From Toxorhynchites rutilus septentrionalis (taxonomy: Eukaryota; Arthropoda; Insecta; Diptera; Culicidae), in the NCBI RefSeq assembly GCF_029784135.1, contig NC_073746.1, forward strand, positions 99,960,515-100,024,514: 64,000 bases of DNA, in the 5' to 3' direction. Below the pieces are notes generated by a model. The model was not told the origin of the DNA. It saw only the letters and a program-made list of their open reading frames with translations, and did no database searches. Every line of letters begins with the position of its first letter. Position 1 is the first letter of the stretch. Positions 55,964 through 64,000 of the stretch are shown here, one piece after another. A program made the position numbers and the translations under genes.

Positions 55964-56599
55964 CCGTTCTGAATCATATTTCGGACGCTTAAGGCATATG
56001 ATACAGAAAACAGATCTAAACTTTATGCACAGGTATTATTAGGTTGATATTTTTAATAAATTAGTTCAATATGCTTTTAAGCTTTCTACTTTGGTACCTA
56101 TTTGATTGAAAACATAAAAAAATCATCATTTTATTCGCTTTTCAAACGAAGCTAGTAAGAATCAAACTTCGGACACTAAATCAAATTTCGGACAGATTGA
56201 ATTCAAATTTCGGACACTTTATTTTGTAATTTTTTGGACGGAAATTACATTACACTTGATTATATTATATAATCAACTGCGAAACACTAACCATGCAAAC
56301 ACAGTAAACTGTTAACGATGATGAGAACTGATGAAACACGGGAGAAATTTAAATATTTATGAACGGGTAAATTCTACGTGCTCACGCTAAGGAAACGTCA
56401 ATCACAAACGATAATGAGTAGCGTTGTAAGATTTCTGCCGATTATGTTTTAATTCAAATGTAGTTCTCATGTGAAATGATAGTGAAACCAAGGGATTACT
56501 CTAAAGAAGCAATTATGATATTATTTTAAAGTTATATTATCAGTGTATTAAGCAATTCAAGATATAAGAACAAAGTGTCCGAAATATGATTCAGAACGG
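55964..56599. mobile_element. TA-flanked MITE with perfect 23-bp inverted ends (636 bp)
   Basis: CCGTTCTGAATCATATTTCG at the left, continuing GAC, is repeated in inverse orientation at the right. TA lies outside each end (55962-55963, 56600-56601). TTTCGGACA-type words recur inside. Tc1/mariner-type mobilisation is inferred from the TA. Confidence 0.82.
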
Positions 56600-56725
56600 T
56601 ATTTCATATGCTCTTATATGTTGCGGAACAAAATTGTTCAGTGACAGATGCAATTTTGCGTTGAGTCTTAAATTAGTGTAATTAACCCAACCTATTTTTA
56701 AGTTAATTTAGCCCCCAGTCAAATT

Positions 56726-56726
56726 T

Positions 56727-56769
<43 letters not shown>
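56726..56769. repeat. (TTTA)n microsatellite
   Basis: About eleven TTTA units. On the minus strand it follows the LINE remnant and may be its (TAAA)n 3' tail. Confidence 0.85.
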
Positions 56770-56770
<1 letters not shown>

Positions 56771-56832
56771 ATCTGATTCATCTGACATCTGTGGTCTTAA
56801 TGAAGAAATATATAATAATATAGTACAATTAT

Positions 56833-57960
56833 TTATACAATCGACGAACTAGTTAATCTGTTTTTAAAGCGGCTGGATGTCTCGCCGAAATCAAATAGAT
56901 CCTCCACCAATGTGAAAGTTCGAATCATCGACGACAGCGGTTCGTTGTATCCGAATAAAGTACGATGAAATCTGTTCTGTAGCAAAGATCGCTGTCGGAG
57001 AGGTCGTTGAGCAGCACGAAGGTCCAGTAATGAAAGTAGCCGAGGAGAATCAACTTCCCCATTGAACAGCTTTGATACGAAAATTGCCTGTCTGCGTCTT
57101 CGTCTTCTCTCAAGAGTGTCCAGGCTTAAAAGTCTGCATCGATCCGGGTAAGCAGGAAGATTCAATGGATCGCGCCAAGGTAGATGACGCAAGGCCAACC
57201 GGATGAATCTTCGCTGTACACGCTCAATCCTCAAATTCCAGAAAATCACATTTGGAGTCCAAACAACGGCTGCAGTTTCGAGAATTGGTCGTACTAAAGC
57301 GCAATATAAGGACTTCAAGCAGTATGGGTCAGTGAAATCCTTCGCAATCTTCGAAATAAATCCGAGCTGTCGGTTTGCCTTAGCAATGATTGAGGTGTAA
57401 TGAGCGTTGAAGTTCAATTTCTGATCCAGCACTACTCCGAGGTCAGGAACTTTTTCAACTCTTTCAAGCAAAGCACCGTCGATGCAGTAATCAAACTGTA
57501 ACGGACTTTTGGAACGATGGAACGTCATGACGGAGCACTTCGGTACGCTGATAATCAGTTTGTTTAGATGGCACCAGTCAACAAACACATTCAGCAAATG
57601 TTGCAAGCGTTGGCAGTCTTCAGCTGAACGGATCATGCAGAATATTTTCAAATCATCAGCATAAATTAATTTGCAGTTCAACCCTAATTTCGCAGCAATG
57701 TCATTAAAAAATAATATGAACAACAAAGGGCCTAAGTTGCTTCCTTGAGGGACTCCAGAAGAATTGCAGAAGCACGAGGAAACGCAGCCATGAATTTTAA
57801 CGCGCAGTTTTCATCCACGAGACGAGTTTTGCAGATGATCCGAGACGTGATAGTTTAGCCAATAGTATGTTGTGGTCGATCCTATCGAAAGCCGCCTTCA
57901 GATCGGTATAGATGACATCGACTTGAGCCTTGCCCTCCATAGCAGTATGGAATAGTTTTA
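56833..57960 (-). pseudogene. Jockey/CR1-like LINE reverse transcriptase (5'-truncated, frameshifted)
   Basis: On the minus strand YTDLKAAFDRIDHNILLAKL (about 57925) is followed, after a frameshift near 57805, by SSGVPQGSNLGPLLFILFFN and YADDLKIF: RT motifs A, B and C. The rest (LNFNAHY, LVRPILETAAVVWTP, FIRLALRHLPW) is the usual C-terminal part of jockey-group ORF2. There is no RNase H. It ends at 56833 close to a (TTTA)n run that probably is its tail. The endonuclease and upstream parts are missing beyond 57960. The enzyme would copy LINE RNA at a nicked target; this copy cannot. Confidence 0.85.
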
Positions 57961-58226
57961 ACATTAAGAACTATGTTTGTTGGCAACGGATGTTGACAGA
58001 TAAACGGACAACGATTTGCACACCAATCGAGTTGAAAATTCTCTTAGAATTGTTTTACATGTTATGTCGTAATACATTCGCTAATTAATAAATAATTTAA
58101 ATTAAAAAAAAAATTGGAAGCATACCCGTTTTTCCACACAATTGTTCTGGGAATTTATGGGCATACCTACTGTGCTTTCTATACCGAGAACGAGTGAAGT
58201 CGTGTGGAGTGATTTTTATATACCAC

Positions 58227-58264
58227 TGCGAATGAGGCGTGCGTAAAGCGCTCCCTCATTCGCA
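58227..58264. repeat. Perfect 10-bp inverted repeat
   Basis: TGCGAATGAG (58227-58236) and CTCATTCGCA (58255-58264) could form a hairpin with an 18-base loop, just upstream of the LINE remnant. Confidence 0.6.
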
Positions 58265-58267
58265 AAA

Positions 58268-60040
58268 ATGGTTATGTGGGTTTACACTGCAATTGTGCGG
58301 CCTAGGATAACCTATGCATCACTTGTATGGTGGCCAAAGACTAAGGAGACAGTAGCTACAAAAAAAGCTAAACAAACTCCAACAATTAGCATCCGTTGCA
58401 ATTACTGGAGCAATGCGAAGTACACCCTCAAAGGCATTGGAGGCTATCCTTCACCTGGTACCTTTGAACCAATATGTTCAGCTAGAGGTTAAAAAAGGCG
58501 CTCTAAAGCTTAAAAGATGGAAAGAATACTAGACGGGGACAAAACTGGTCACTTGAGCATCCTGAATCTCTTACTCATTGGAACAGCCTCAGAGATGAAC
58601 AGTGATTGGATGGAACCTAGGACTAATTATGACATTCTAAACAGAATGATCGAACATTCTCGTTCAGTATGGGATGAAGATGGCCCCAACGTTCGTAATG
58701 ATTCAATCATGTTCTACACTGATGGGTCGAGAATCAGAACAGGTGCCGGAGTGTATGGACCCAGAACAAAAATCTCTGTAGCTATGGGAAACTGGCCAAC
58801 AGTTTTTCAGGCAGAAATAGCTGCAATAATAGAATGTTTAAATGTCTGTCTCAAAAGAAAATATAAACATGCTAACATCTGCAAGCTTTGCGCAATGGCG
58901 ATATCGTAACCAATGAGGTTTTACCGAGGTGCGATTATTGCTAGTTGAAAAAAAAAGATGCACGGGCCGAAGGTTATGCAGTCCACTGATCATTCAACAA
59001 GAGTCAAAGGTTGTACCGCTCATGACAACTCTACACGAGCTGTCGATTGCGCCGGCTAGTGACCATTCTATCCTGGATTCCTCGAGTCGAGAAAGACGCA
59101 CCACGCTAGATACGGGGTACAGACTAGGGGGGCGTTGCTGATTAATGGTCAGCTGCATCCCAATAGGAAGTATCCCGTGTCGGGCACACGTACAGAGCAT
59201 CGAAGACTGCGACATACCAATTATGAGAACAATTGTAATACTAACCTCTAGTCAACCGTGAGTAATCGGTTACATATTACTAACATATTTGTAAGCAAAC
59301 ATTGTCAAAATATTGAACTCCCGGCCCCGTTAGGCTGACGCCAAATGAGCCTTAATAAAATATATATTTTGGATAAAAAAAAAAAAAAAAAAAAACATCT
59401 GCATATTCTCTGACAGTCAAGCGGCACTTAAAGCTCTAAATGCCTTCAAATACTCTTAAAAAATTGTCTGGGAAGGCATTTCCCTTTTACGGCAATTAAG
59501 TCAGATAAGTTCGGTACAATTGTACTGGATTCCTGGCCATTGCGGTATAGAGGGCAACGAGCAAGCAGACGAACTTGCCAGGAACGACTCAAACTCACCA
59601 TTCACTGGTCCAGAACCATTCTGTGGACTTTCTGACTGTGTGTTGAAAAGTGAGCTGAAAAATGGGAAGACCGGGAAGTGACAGCCAATTGGATGGCTGC
59701 AAAACTTAAGCAGGCGAAAAAAATTATTACGTCGAGTATTAAAATTACTCAACAGCTGCTATGCCTTAATAAGAAAGACTTCAGCACATTCACTGGTCTT
59801 GTAATAGGACACTGCCCGAGTGAATACCATCTTAAGAACATAGATTAAGCACAAGATGATATTTGTCGCTTTTGTAATGCCGAAAGCGAAACCTCGGAAC
59901 ATTTACTCTGTAACTGCGGAGCTCTAACTAGACGCAGACTTCAACACCTTCATAAAGCTATTCTGGAGCCCAAGGAAATTTGGTCTGCGTCGCCGATCAG
60001 GATTATAAATTTTATCAAACAAATTATTCGTATCGAACTC
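58268..60040 (+). pseudogene. RNase H-bearing LINE remnant, interrupted by an I LINE fragment
   Basis: Decayed ORF2 C-terminus in several phases: VRPRITYASLVWWP (58290), LASVAITGAMRSTPSKALEA (58390), RNase H FYTDGSRIRTGAGVYG (58715) and VFQAEIAAIIEC (58805). RNase H resumes after the insertion with IFSDSQAALKAL (59405) and PGHCGIEGNEQADELARN (59535). The end is CRFCNAESETSEHLLCNCGA (59860), a zinc-finger-like motif. RNase H plus this motif fits the LOA/R1/I group. Many stops occur. An I LINE 3' end occupies 58884-59393. Confidence 0.82.
58884..59393 (+). mobile_element. I-clade LINE copy 3, 3' end only
   Basis: It is bounded by a 10-bp duplication AACATCTGCA (58874-58883, 59394-59403), splits the RNase H codons of the host LINE and ends in an A tail (about 59374-59393). 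From 58958 it is nearly identical to the 3' UTR of copy 1 (23800-24210). The first 74 bases are not in the other copies, perhaps an extra segment joined at the 5' end. Confidence 0.88.
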
Positions 60041-60049
60041 AATATCGAA

Positions 60050-60556
60050 AGTTGTGCTTGTTTGCAACCCCACTCAGGTGGAGGCGATTTTCATAATTAT
60101 TCATAAAAATCGCGTATTGAGGAATTGTCTGAAGCATTTGTTCACAAAGCTTCACTTCACTTCTTCACTTTTGCGACTGACATGATCACGTCCATATGAC
60201 TCCTGAGTTAATATTATTTTGTAGAGATGGAACATGAAATAAAAATATTCTTCAACTCCTATGCCGCCCAATTGTGCCCCATAAAATTGTGCTTCCTGTG
60301 GCAATCTTACGGGTTAACCACATTCGAATTGCTTCATGCATAGAGAACCGTTTCTGAGCGGGAAATGTCAAAATGTCGACTCTTTGTTTCGCAATCCCTG
60401 ACCGATTGTTTTTTTCATGAAATGCGCGAATGTCGACGCGACCAAATTATTATAGTAATTGAAAATGGGATCTCCAAACAAACACAGCGACATGGCACCG
60501 GTCCCCCAGCCAAAGTGGTAAGCAAGCGAATTGAAAATAATAATTTCGTAGACCTG
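60050..60556. other. Intergenic DNA, nothing recognised
   Basis: No repeat ends or recognisable coding frames. A 160-codon plus-strand frame (60365-60847) runs through the TA microsatellite and LTR and is not a gene. Confidence 0.4.
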
Positions 60557-60592
60557 CGTCAACAATTCGATCTTGGACACAAATCTCTCTCC

Positions 60593-60596
<4 letters not shown>
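60557..60596 (+). mobile_element. Possible HLE 3' terminus remnant (HLE-10)
   Basis: GTAGACCTGCGTCAACAATT, then CGATCTTGGACACAA, resembles the 3' end of HLE-7 (CTACGTCAACAATGCGG, then CTTGGACACAACC). Little else of the family is visible upstream. Confidence 0.4.

Positions 60597-60647
<51 letters not shown>
60597..60647. repeat. (TA)n microsatellite at the start of element 2
   Basis: About 25 TA units directly before the second LTR element. Confidence 0.9.
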
Positions 60648-60649
<2 letters not shown>

Positions 60650-60953
60650 TTATCGCCAGGCCCATATAATCAAACCAGCAACCATACCCACGGCATAAGA
60701 CGTGCTGTGACTGTAAACAACGGAACCGGATCGCAGCAGAGACCAACCGCGGAGGCATCAAATTATGACGATTCAACATCTCTCCAAGTAATAATGATTT
60801 CCAACTCGTATTGTACCAAAAAGAAATTGAATAAAGATTCAGATTAAATTAGTGAGCCGACGAGAACAGTCGCGTTTTCCTTTTTAGCTTTAGCTTAGTT
60901 TAGTTAGTCTTTTTTTAAAAACTCCACTTCCTCACATGGGAAGTTAAGTGGCG
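60648..60953 (+). repeat. 5' LTR of element 2 (limits approximate)
   Basis: Start chosen at AGTTATCGCC following TA repeats and end just before the primer site. AATAAAG near 60830 may be the polyadenylation signal. The second LTR is not in the window, so the limits are inferred. Confidence 0.6.
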
Positions 60954-60954
60954 C

Positions 60955-60972
60955 AGTCGGTAGGATTAGTTA
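60955..60972 (+). promoter_or_regulatory. Primer-binding site of element 2
   Basis: TGGCGCAGTCGGTAGGAT, the classic tRNA-Ser complementary site of 17.6/297-type elements. Confidence 0.85.
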
Positions 60973-61350
60973 GCGCCCCGTGTTGAGTGTTTAGTGAAAG
61001 TGTTCCCTGAGTGCATATCAGATACAAAACGCAGCAGCTGACACATCACGGAGCTAACGACCTGCTTCTACATAAAAAGAACCCAAAGGATATGGGACCA
61101 TTTCTTTTTCTAAGGTAAGAATTTTATTTTATTCTACTAAATAAATAAGAAAAATAAAAGTGAAGTAAAACAATACATACCAATCACTCAATTACGATTT
61201 AACTATCTATCAAGTGCCAAAATAATTAAAGAGTTTATTCTATTAAATAAATAAGAGATATAAGTGAAATAAAATACTTTCAAAAGAACAATAAGTACAC
61301 CGTAAAATAGTGATTTGATTATTTACTTTAATTAATTAATTAAAGTAAAA

Positions 61351-62733
61351 ATGGATGCGCATATTGCAGAATTGCAACAAGCCATCATGGACCGAGATGA
61401 TCAAATTCAACAGCTTCAGCTTGAGATACAAGGCGCCGTTGAAGCAGTACGCGCTGCTCAACATGCCGCCCCACAAATTGTTGCTCCGCAAGCAGCACAA
61501 ATTATTCAACATCAACCTGAACCTGTGAACGTTCAAAACGATGTTGCCAACAATTTTGCCAGAACAGAAACAATCATAAAATCTTTGCAAACACCACAAA
61601 TCATAAGGGACATCGCTTGTTTCGATGGAAACCCAGTGAAACTGCACAGTTTCATCAAATGCATCGACAATTTAATTCCACTTCTGGCCGAAGCTAGAAA
61701 TTCCCCTATATTTCAAGTCTGGATGCAAGCCATCCGTAGCAAAATAATAGGAGATGCCGATACCGTTCTGGAAATTTACGGCACCTCGACAGATTGGGAC
61801 GATATTAAAAACACATTGATTACACATTATAGCGATAAGCGTGACGAAATTTCCCTCACGCGGGATTTATTTAAATCGAACCAGAGCACTACCGTAGAAG
61901 AATTTTATAGTCGGATTTCTCATTCAATTTCACTGCTAGTGAATCTTCTCAATTTGAACGAAAATAATGCTGACGTGAAAGCAGCGAAAAATTCATTTTA
62001 TCAAGAATTAGGTCTAAAAGTATTTTTGGCAGGATTAAAGGATCCACTTGGACCAATCATAAGAGCGCAATGTCCAAAAACACTAAAGGAAGCGTTACGA
62101 CTCTGCCTCGAGGAAGGAAATTATAATTATGTTAGAAACCCTTTTAAAGCTGCACCCCCAATTCCACCAAGACCCAACAATTCGATCCCAAATTTATTCC
62201 AACAATACCCTAGATCATCACAGCAACATTCTAGGCCATTCCAATTACAACATAGACCATTCCAACCACCACATAGACAATTCCAACCACAACATAGAGC
62301 ATTTCAACCACAACCTAGAGCATTGCAACCACCTTTCCATCCACCTCCAAGAGCTCATCACTCACAATCTTTCAATCAACCACGCTTCAACTTACCGAAC
62401 CCCCAAAGGGACGCGTATGTACAAAGACCCAACGATCAACAACCGAGACCGGTACCGATGGAGGTTGACCACTCCATGAGAACTCGTCAAGTCAATTATA
62501 TGAATAGACCCAACTTCCAAATTCCTGAGGAATTAAATCCTGAAAATTACTATTACCCCAATAATGACGAATACTATTACGCATATCAAAATTTCGAAAA
62601 CCAAAGCAATGAGATTTGCTCAGAAACCCAGCCATCAGACCAACAAATTGAAACCAATAACGAAGAGAAAATCACAAATGAAATCGATGACCTAAATTTT
62701 CGACAGCAGGATGCAGAATTCAATCCAACGTAA
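61351..62733 (+). CDS. gag: Gag protein of element 2
   Basis: 460 residues. The first 50 residues form a coiled-coil-like, Gln-rich segment. About 85-265 is a capsid-like domain related to gag of element 1. About 285-365 is a low-complexity region of short repeats (FQPQHRAFQPQ type) rich in Gln, Pro, His and Arg, likely RNA-binding. The C-terminus is acidic. No zinc knuckle is present. The frame is intact although pol is broken. Pol continues in the -1 frame, as in element 1. Confidence 0.85.
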   Translation: MDAHIAELQQAIMDRDDQIQQLQLEIQGAVEAVRAAQHAAPQIVAPQAAQIIQHQPEPVNVQNDVANNFARTETIIKSLQTPQIIRDIACFDGNPVKLHSFIKCIDNLIPLLAEARNSPIFQVWMQAIRSKIIGDADTVLEIYGTSTDWDDIKNTLITHYSDKRDEISLTRDLFKSNQSTTVEEFYSRISHSISLLVNLLNLNENNADVKAAKNSFYQELGLKVFLAGLKDPLGPIIRAQCPKTLKEALRLCLEEGNYNYVRNPFKAAPPIPPRPNNSIPNLFQQYPRSSQQHSRPFQLQHRPFQPPHRQFQPQHRAFQPQPRALQPPFHPPPRAHHSQSFNQPRFNLPNPQRDAYVQRPNDQQPRPVPMEVDHSMRTRQVNYMNRPNFQIPEELNPENYYYPNNDEYYYAYQNFENQSNEICSETQPSDQQIETNNEEKITNEIDDLNFRQQDAEFNPT

Positions 62734-64000
62734 ATAATTTCATACCTTATATCGAAGTTCCTACTTCGAAAGGAGTTTTAAAATTTTTAATAGATACCGG
62801 GGCAAATAAAAACTACATAAGCACCCGACATGTTAACTTTGAAAATTGCAGACACACCGATCCAGCCATTGTCACTAATATTAACGGTTCTCATACAATT
62901 AATCGTTTTGTAGAATTCAATCCATTCATTCAAGTGCCTCAAACACAAAAATTGCAATTTTACGTTTTTGACTTTCATCCATTTTTTGATGGACTGATTG
63001 GTTACGAATCTTTACAAATGCTTCGAATCGACATTCTCACAAATACAAATGAGTTACAATTTCCTACTGGGAAAATAAAAATGAAAAGAAAATATCCGTT
63101 TGCTACTGAAATACAATTGAATCCTGAAGAAACGAAAGTAGTGAGCCTTCCAGTAACAATCAGTGAAGGAGATTTCTTCGTGAACACTGACATGAATATT
63201 TCCGATACCACATTTATTCACTCTGGAATATACAACGCCGTAAACAATCGTGCTTTCATGACAATTACTAATTACTCAAAGGAACCTACTAAAATTAACA
63301 AAACCCTTTGAATTCGAATTGAATAATTTTGAAACACAAATTCGCTCAACAACTCCAGTTCCAATAAACCGAAGACTTTTTGATCAACTAAGATTGAATC
63401 ACCTCAACTCAGAAGAAAAATCGAAGCTACTGAAAATAATTGCGGAAAACCAAGATGTTTTTCTATTAGAAGGAGAAGCTTTATCATTCACTAATGCTAT
63501 TAAGCATAATATTCAAACAAAAGACGATTTACCAATTTATGCCAAATCATACAGGTACCCTTTTTGCCATCGAGAAGAAGTGCAGAAACAAATATCCCAG
63601 ATGTTACAACAGGGTATTATAAGACACTCAGTTAGCCCGTGGACCTCTCCAGTTTGGATAGTTCCTTTAGTGTCGAAAATGGGCACTATGAGTTCTTACG
63701 AATGCCATTTGGACTCAAGAATGCGCCATCCACATTTCAAAGAGTGATGGACAATATTCTTAGAGAGCATATTGGTTTGCGATGTTTCATCTATATGGAT
63801 GATATCATCGTTTTTTCTACAAATTTGCAAGAACATTTAGACAATCTAAAGAAAATTTTTGATTCATTGTCTAAATATAATATGAAAATTCAGCTGGATA
63901 AGTGCGAATTTCTAAGTAAAGAAGTCGCCTTTCTGGGACATGTCGTCACATCCGAAGGTGTGAGACCCAACCCGGATAAAATCGAGTCAATTCAAAATTG
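62730..64000 (+). pseudogene. pol: Pol of element 2, broken (frameshift plus ~70-codon deletion in RT)
   Basis: The protease is recognisable (LIDTGAN near 62790). The frame closes at 63309-63311, shifts by one and resumes from about 63319. At 63665/63666 the sequence passes from PVWIVP straight to [10 protein letters not shown], so roughly 70 codons present in element 1 are gone, including RT motif A with a catalytic aspartate. The frame then returns to the first phase and YMDDIIVFS follows (about 63795). The integrase lies outside the window. This copy could not make an active reverse transcriptase. Confidence 0.87.

Larger units (their letters stand above)
60648..64000 (+). mobile_element. 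Errantivirus-like LTR element 2 (decayed, 3' part outside window)
   Basis: The 5' LTR (about 60648-60953) starts AGTTATCGCC after a TA run. TGGCGCAGTCGGTAGGAT (60955-60972) is a tRNA-Ser primer site. Gag is open and pol is broken by a frameshift and a deletion. The order and wording of gag and pol match element 1, so it is the same group but a different family. The 3' LTR and any env lie beyond the window. Confidence 0.85.

Noticed and set aside
60365..60847. 160-codon plus-strand frame
   Set aside because: Passes through the TA microsatellite and into the LTR of element 2; no biological unit.

Overview
This window looks like intergenic DNA of a culicine mosquito, most likely an Aedes species. 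The evidence is AT-rich DNA packed with nested transposons, tRNA-derived SINEs, a mosquito-type DD37E Tc1/mariner element, Helitrons, an I-clade LINE and errantivirus-type LTR elements. The only convincing host gene is the 3' end of a CYP4-type cytochrome P450 at the left edge (2-271). Almost everything else is repeats, many with target-site duplications (TSDs) or paralogous empty sites that fix their ends to the base.

The most striking content is a repeat family that I call HLE (Helentron-like element; my label). At least nine copies or fragments lie between 534 and 53752, plus a possible remnant near 60557. Intact copies start TGACGTAGGACTACGTCT (or a variant). Near the 3' end they carry the inverted form (TAGTCCTACGTCA), then a short palindrome, then a C-rich end abutting a T run. 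They sit in A/T runs. Several copies carry pieces of histone genes: CCAAT-bearing promoters, a degenerate histone H2A N-terminus and fold (8696-9061; 50876-53231), and ten histone-type mRNA 3' stem-loops, most with a purine-rich downstream element. HLE-1 and HLE-6 keep a stem-loop but show no recognisable histone coding sequence. I know of no described mosquito family like this, but I could not search.

Left part, 0.5-16 kb. HLE-9 fragment (534-770). HLE-1 (2283-6898), containing HLE-2 (2439-3518) and a 2.1-kb Helitron (3942-6033). HLE-3 with H2A (6981-12177), containing HLE-4 (7341-8532) and a 2.15-kb non-coding TRIM-like LTR element (9313-11466). HLE-5 fragment (14803-16018).

Middle, 16-37 kb. 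Mariner remnant with a SINE (18035-18940), a mariner MITE (18942-19260), an I-clade LINE with gag and endonuclease-RT-RNase H frames (19261-24231), a TTAA MITE (24566-25317), HLE-6 (26276-29559) split by a second I copy (26707-28703), a Helitron (31857-34520) split at its 5' end by a Tc1 element (31865-33484), and a SINE (34593-35076).

Right part, 37-64 kb. A young errantivirus-like element with gag, pol and env and two apparently identical LTRs inside a TA microsatellite (37640-45053). Helitron pieces (45459-46260), a SINE, a pogo-like fragment, HLE-7 (47219-47748), a complete DD37E element (47900-49202), the H2A-bearing HLE-8 (50436-53752), a TA-flanked MITE (55964-56599), two LINE remnants, and a second, decayed errantivirus running off the right edge (60648-64000).

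Functionally the window is a transposon graveyard with a few recent arrivals. Gag, pol and env of errantivirus 1 act together (capsid, replication enzymes, spliced envelope). The I LINE ORFs would act together but both copies are damaged. SINEs, MITEs, the TRIM and the HLEs are non-autonomous and depend on enzymes encoded elsewhere.
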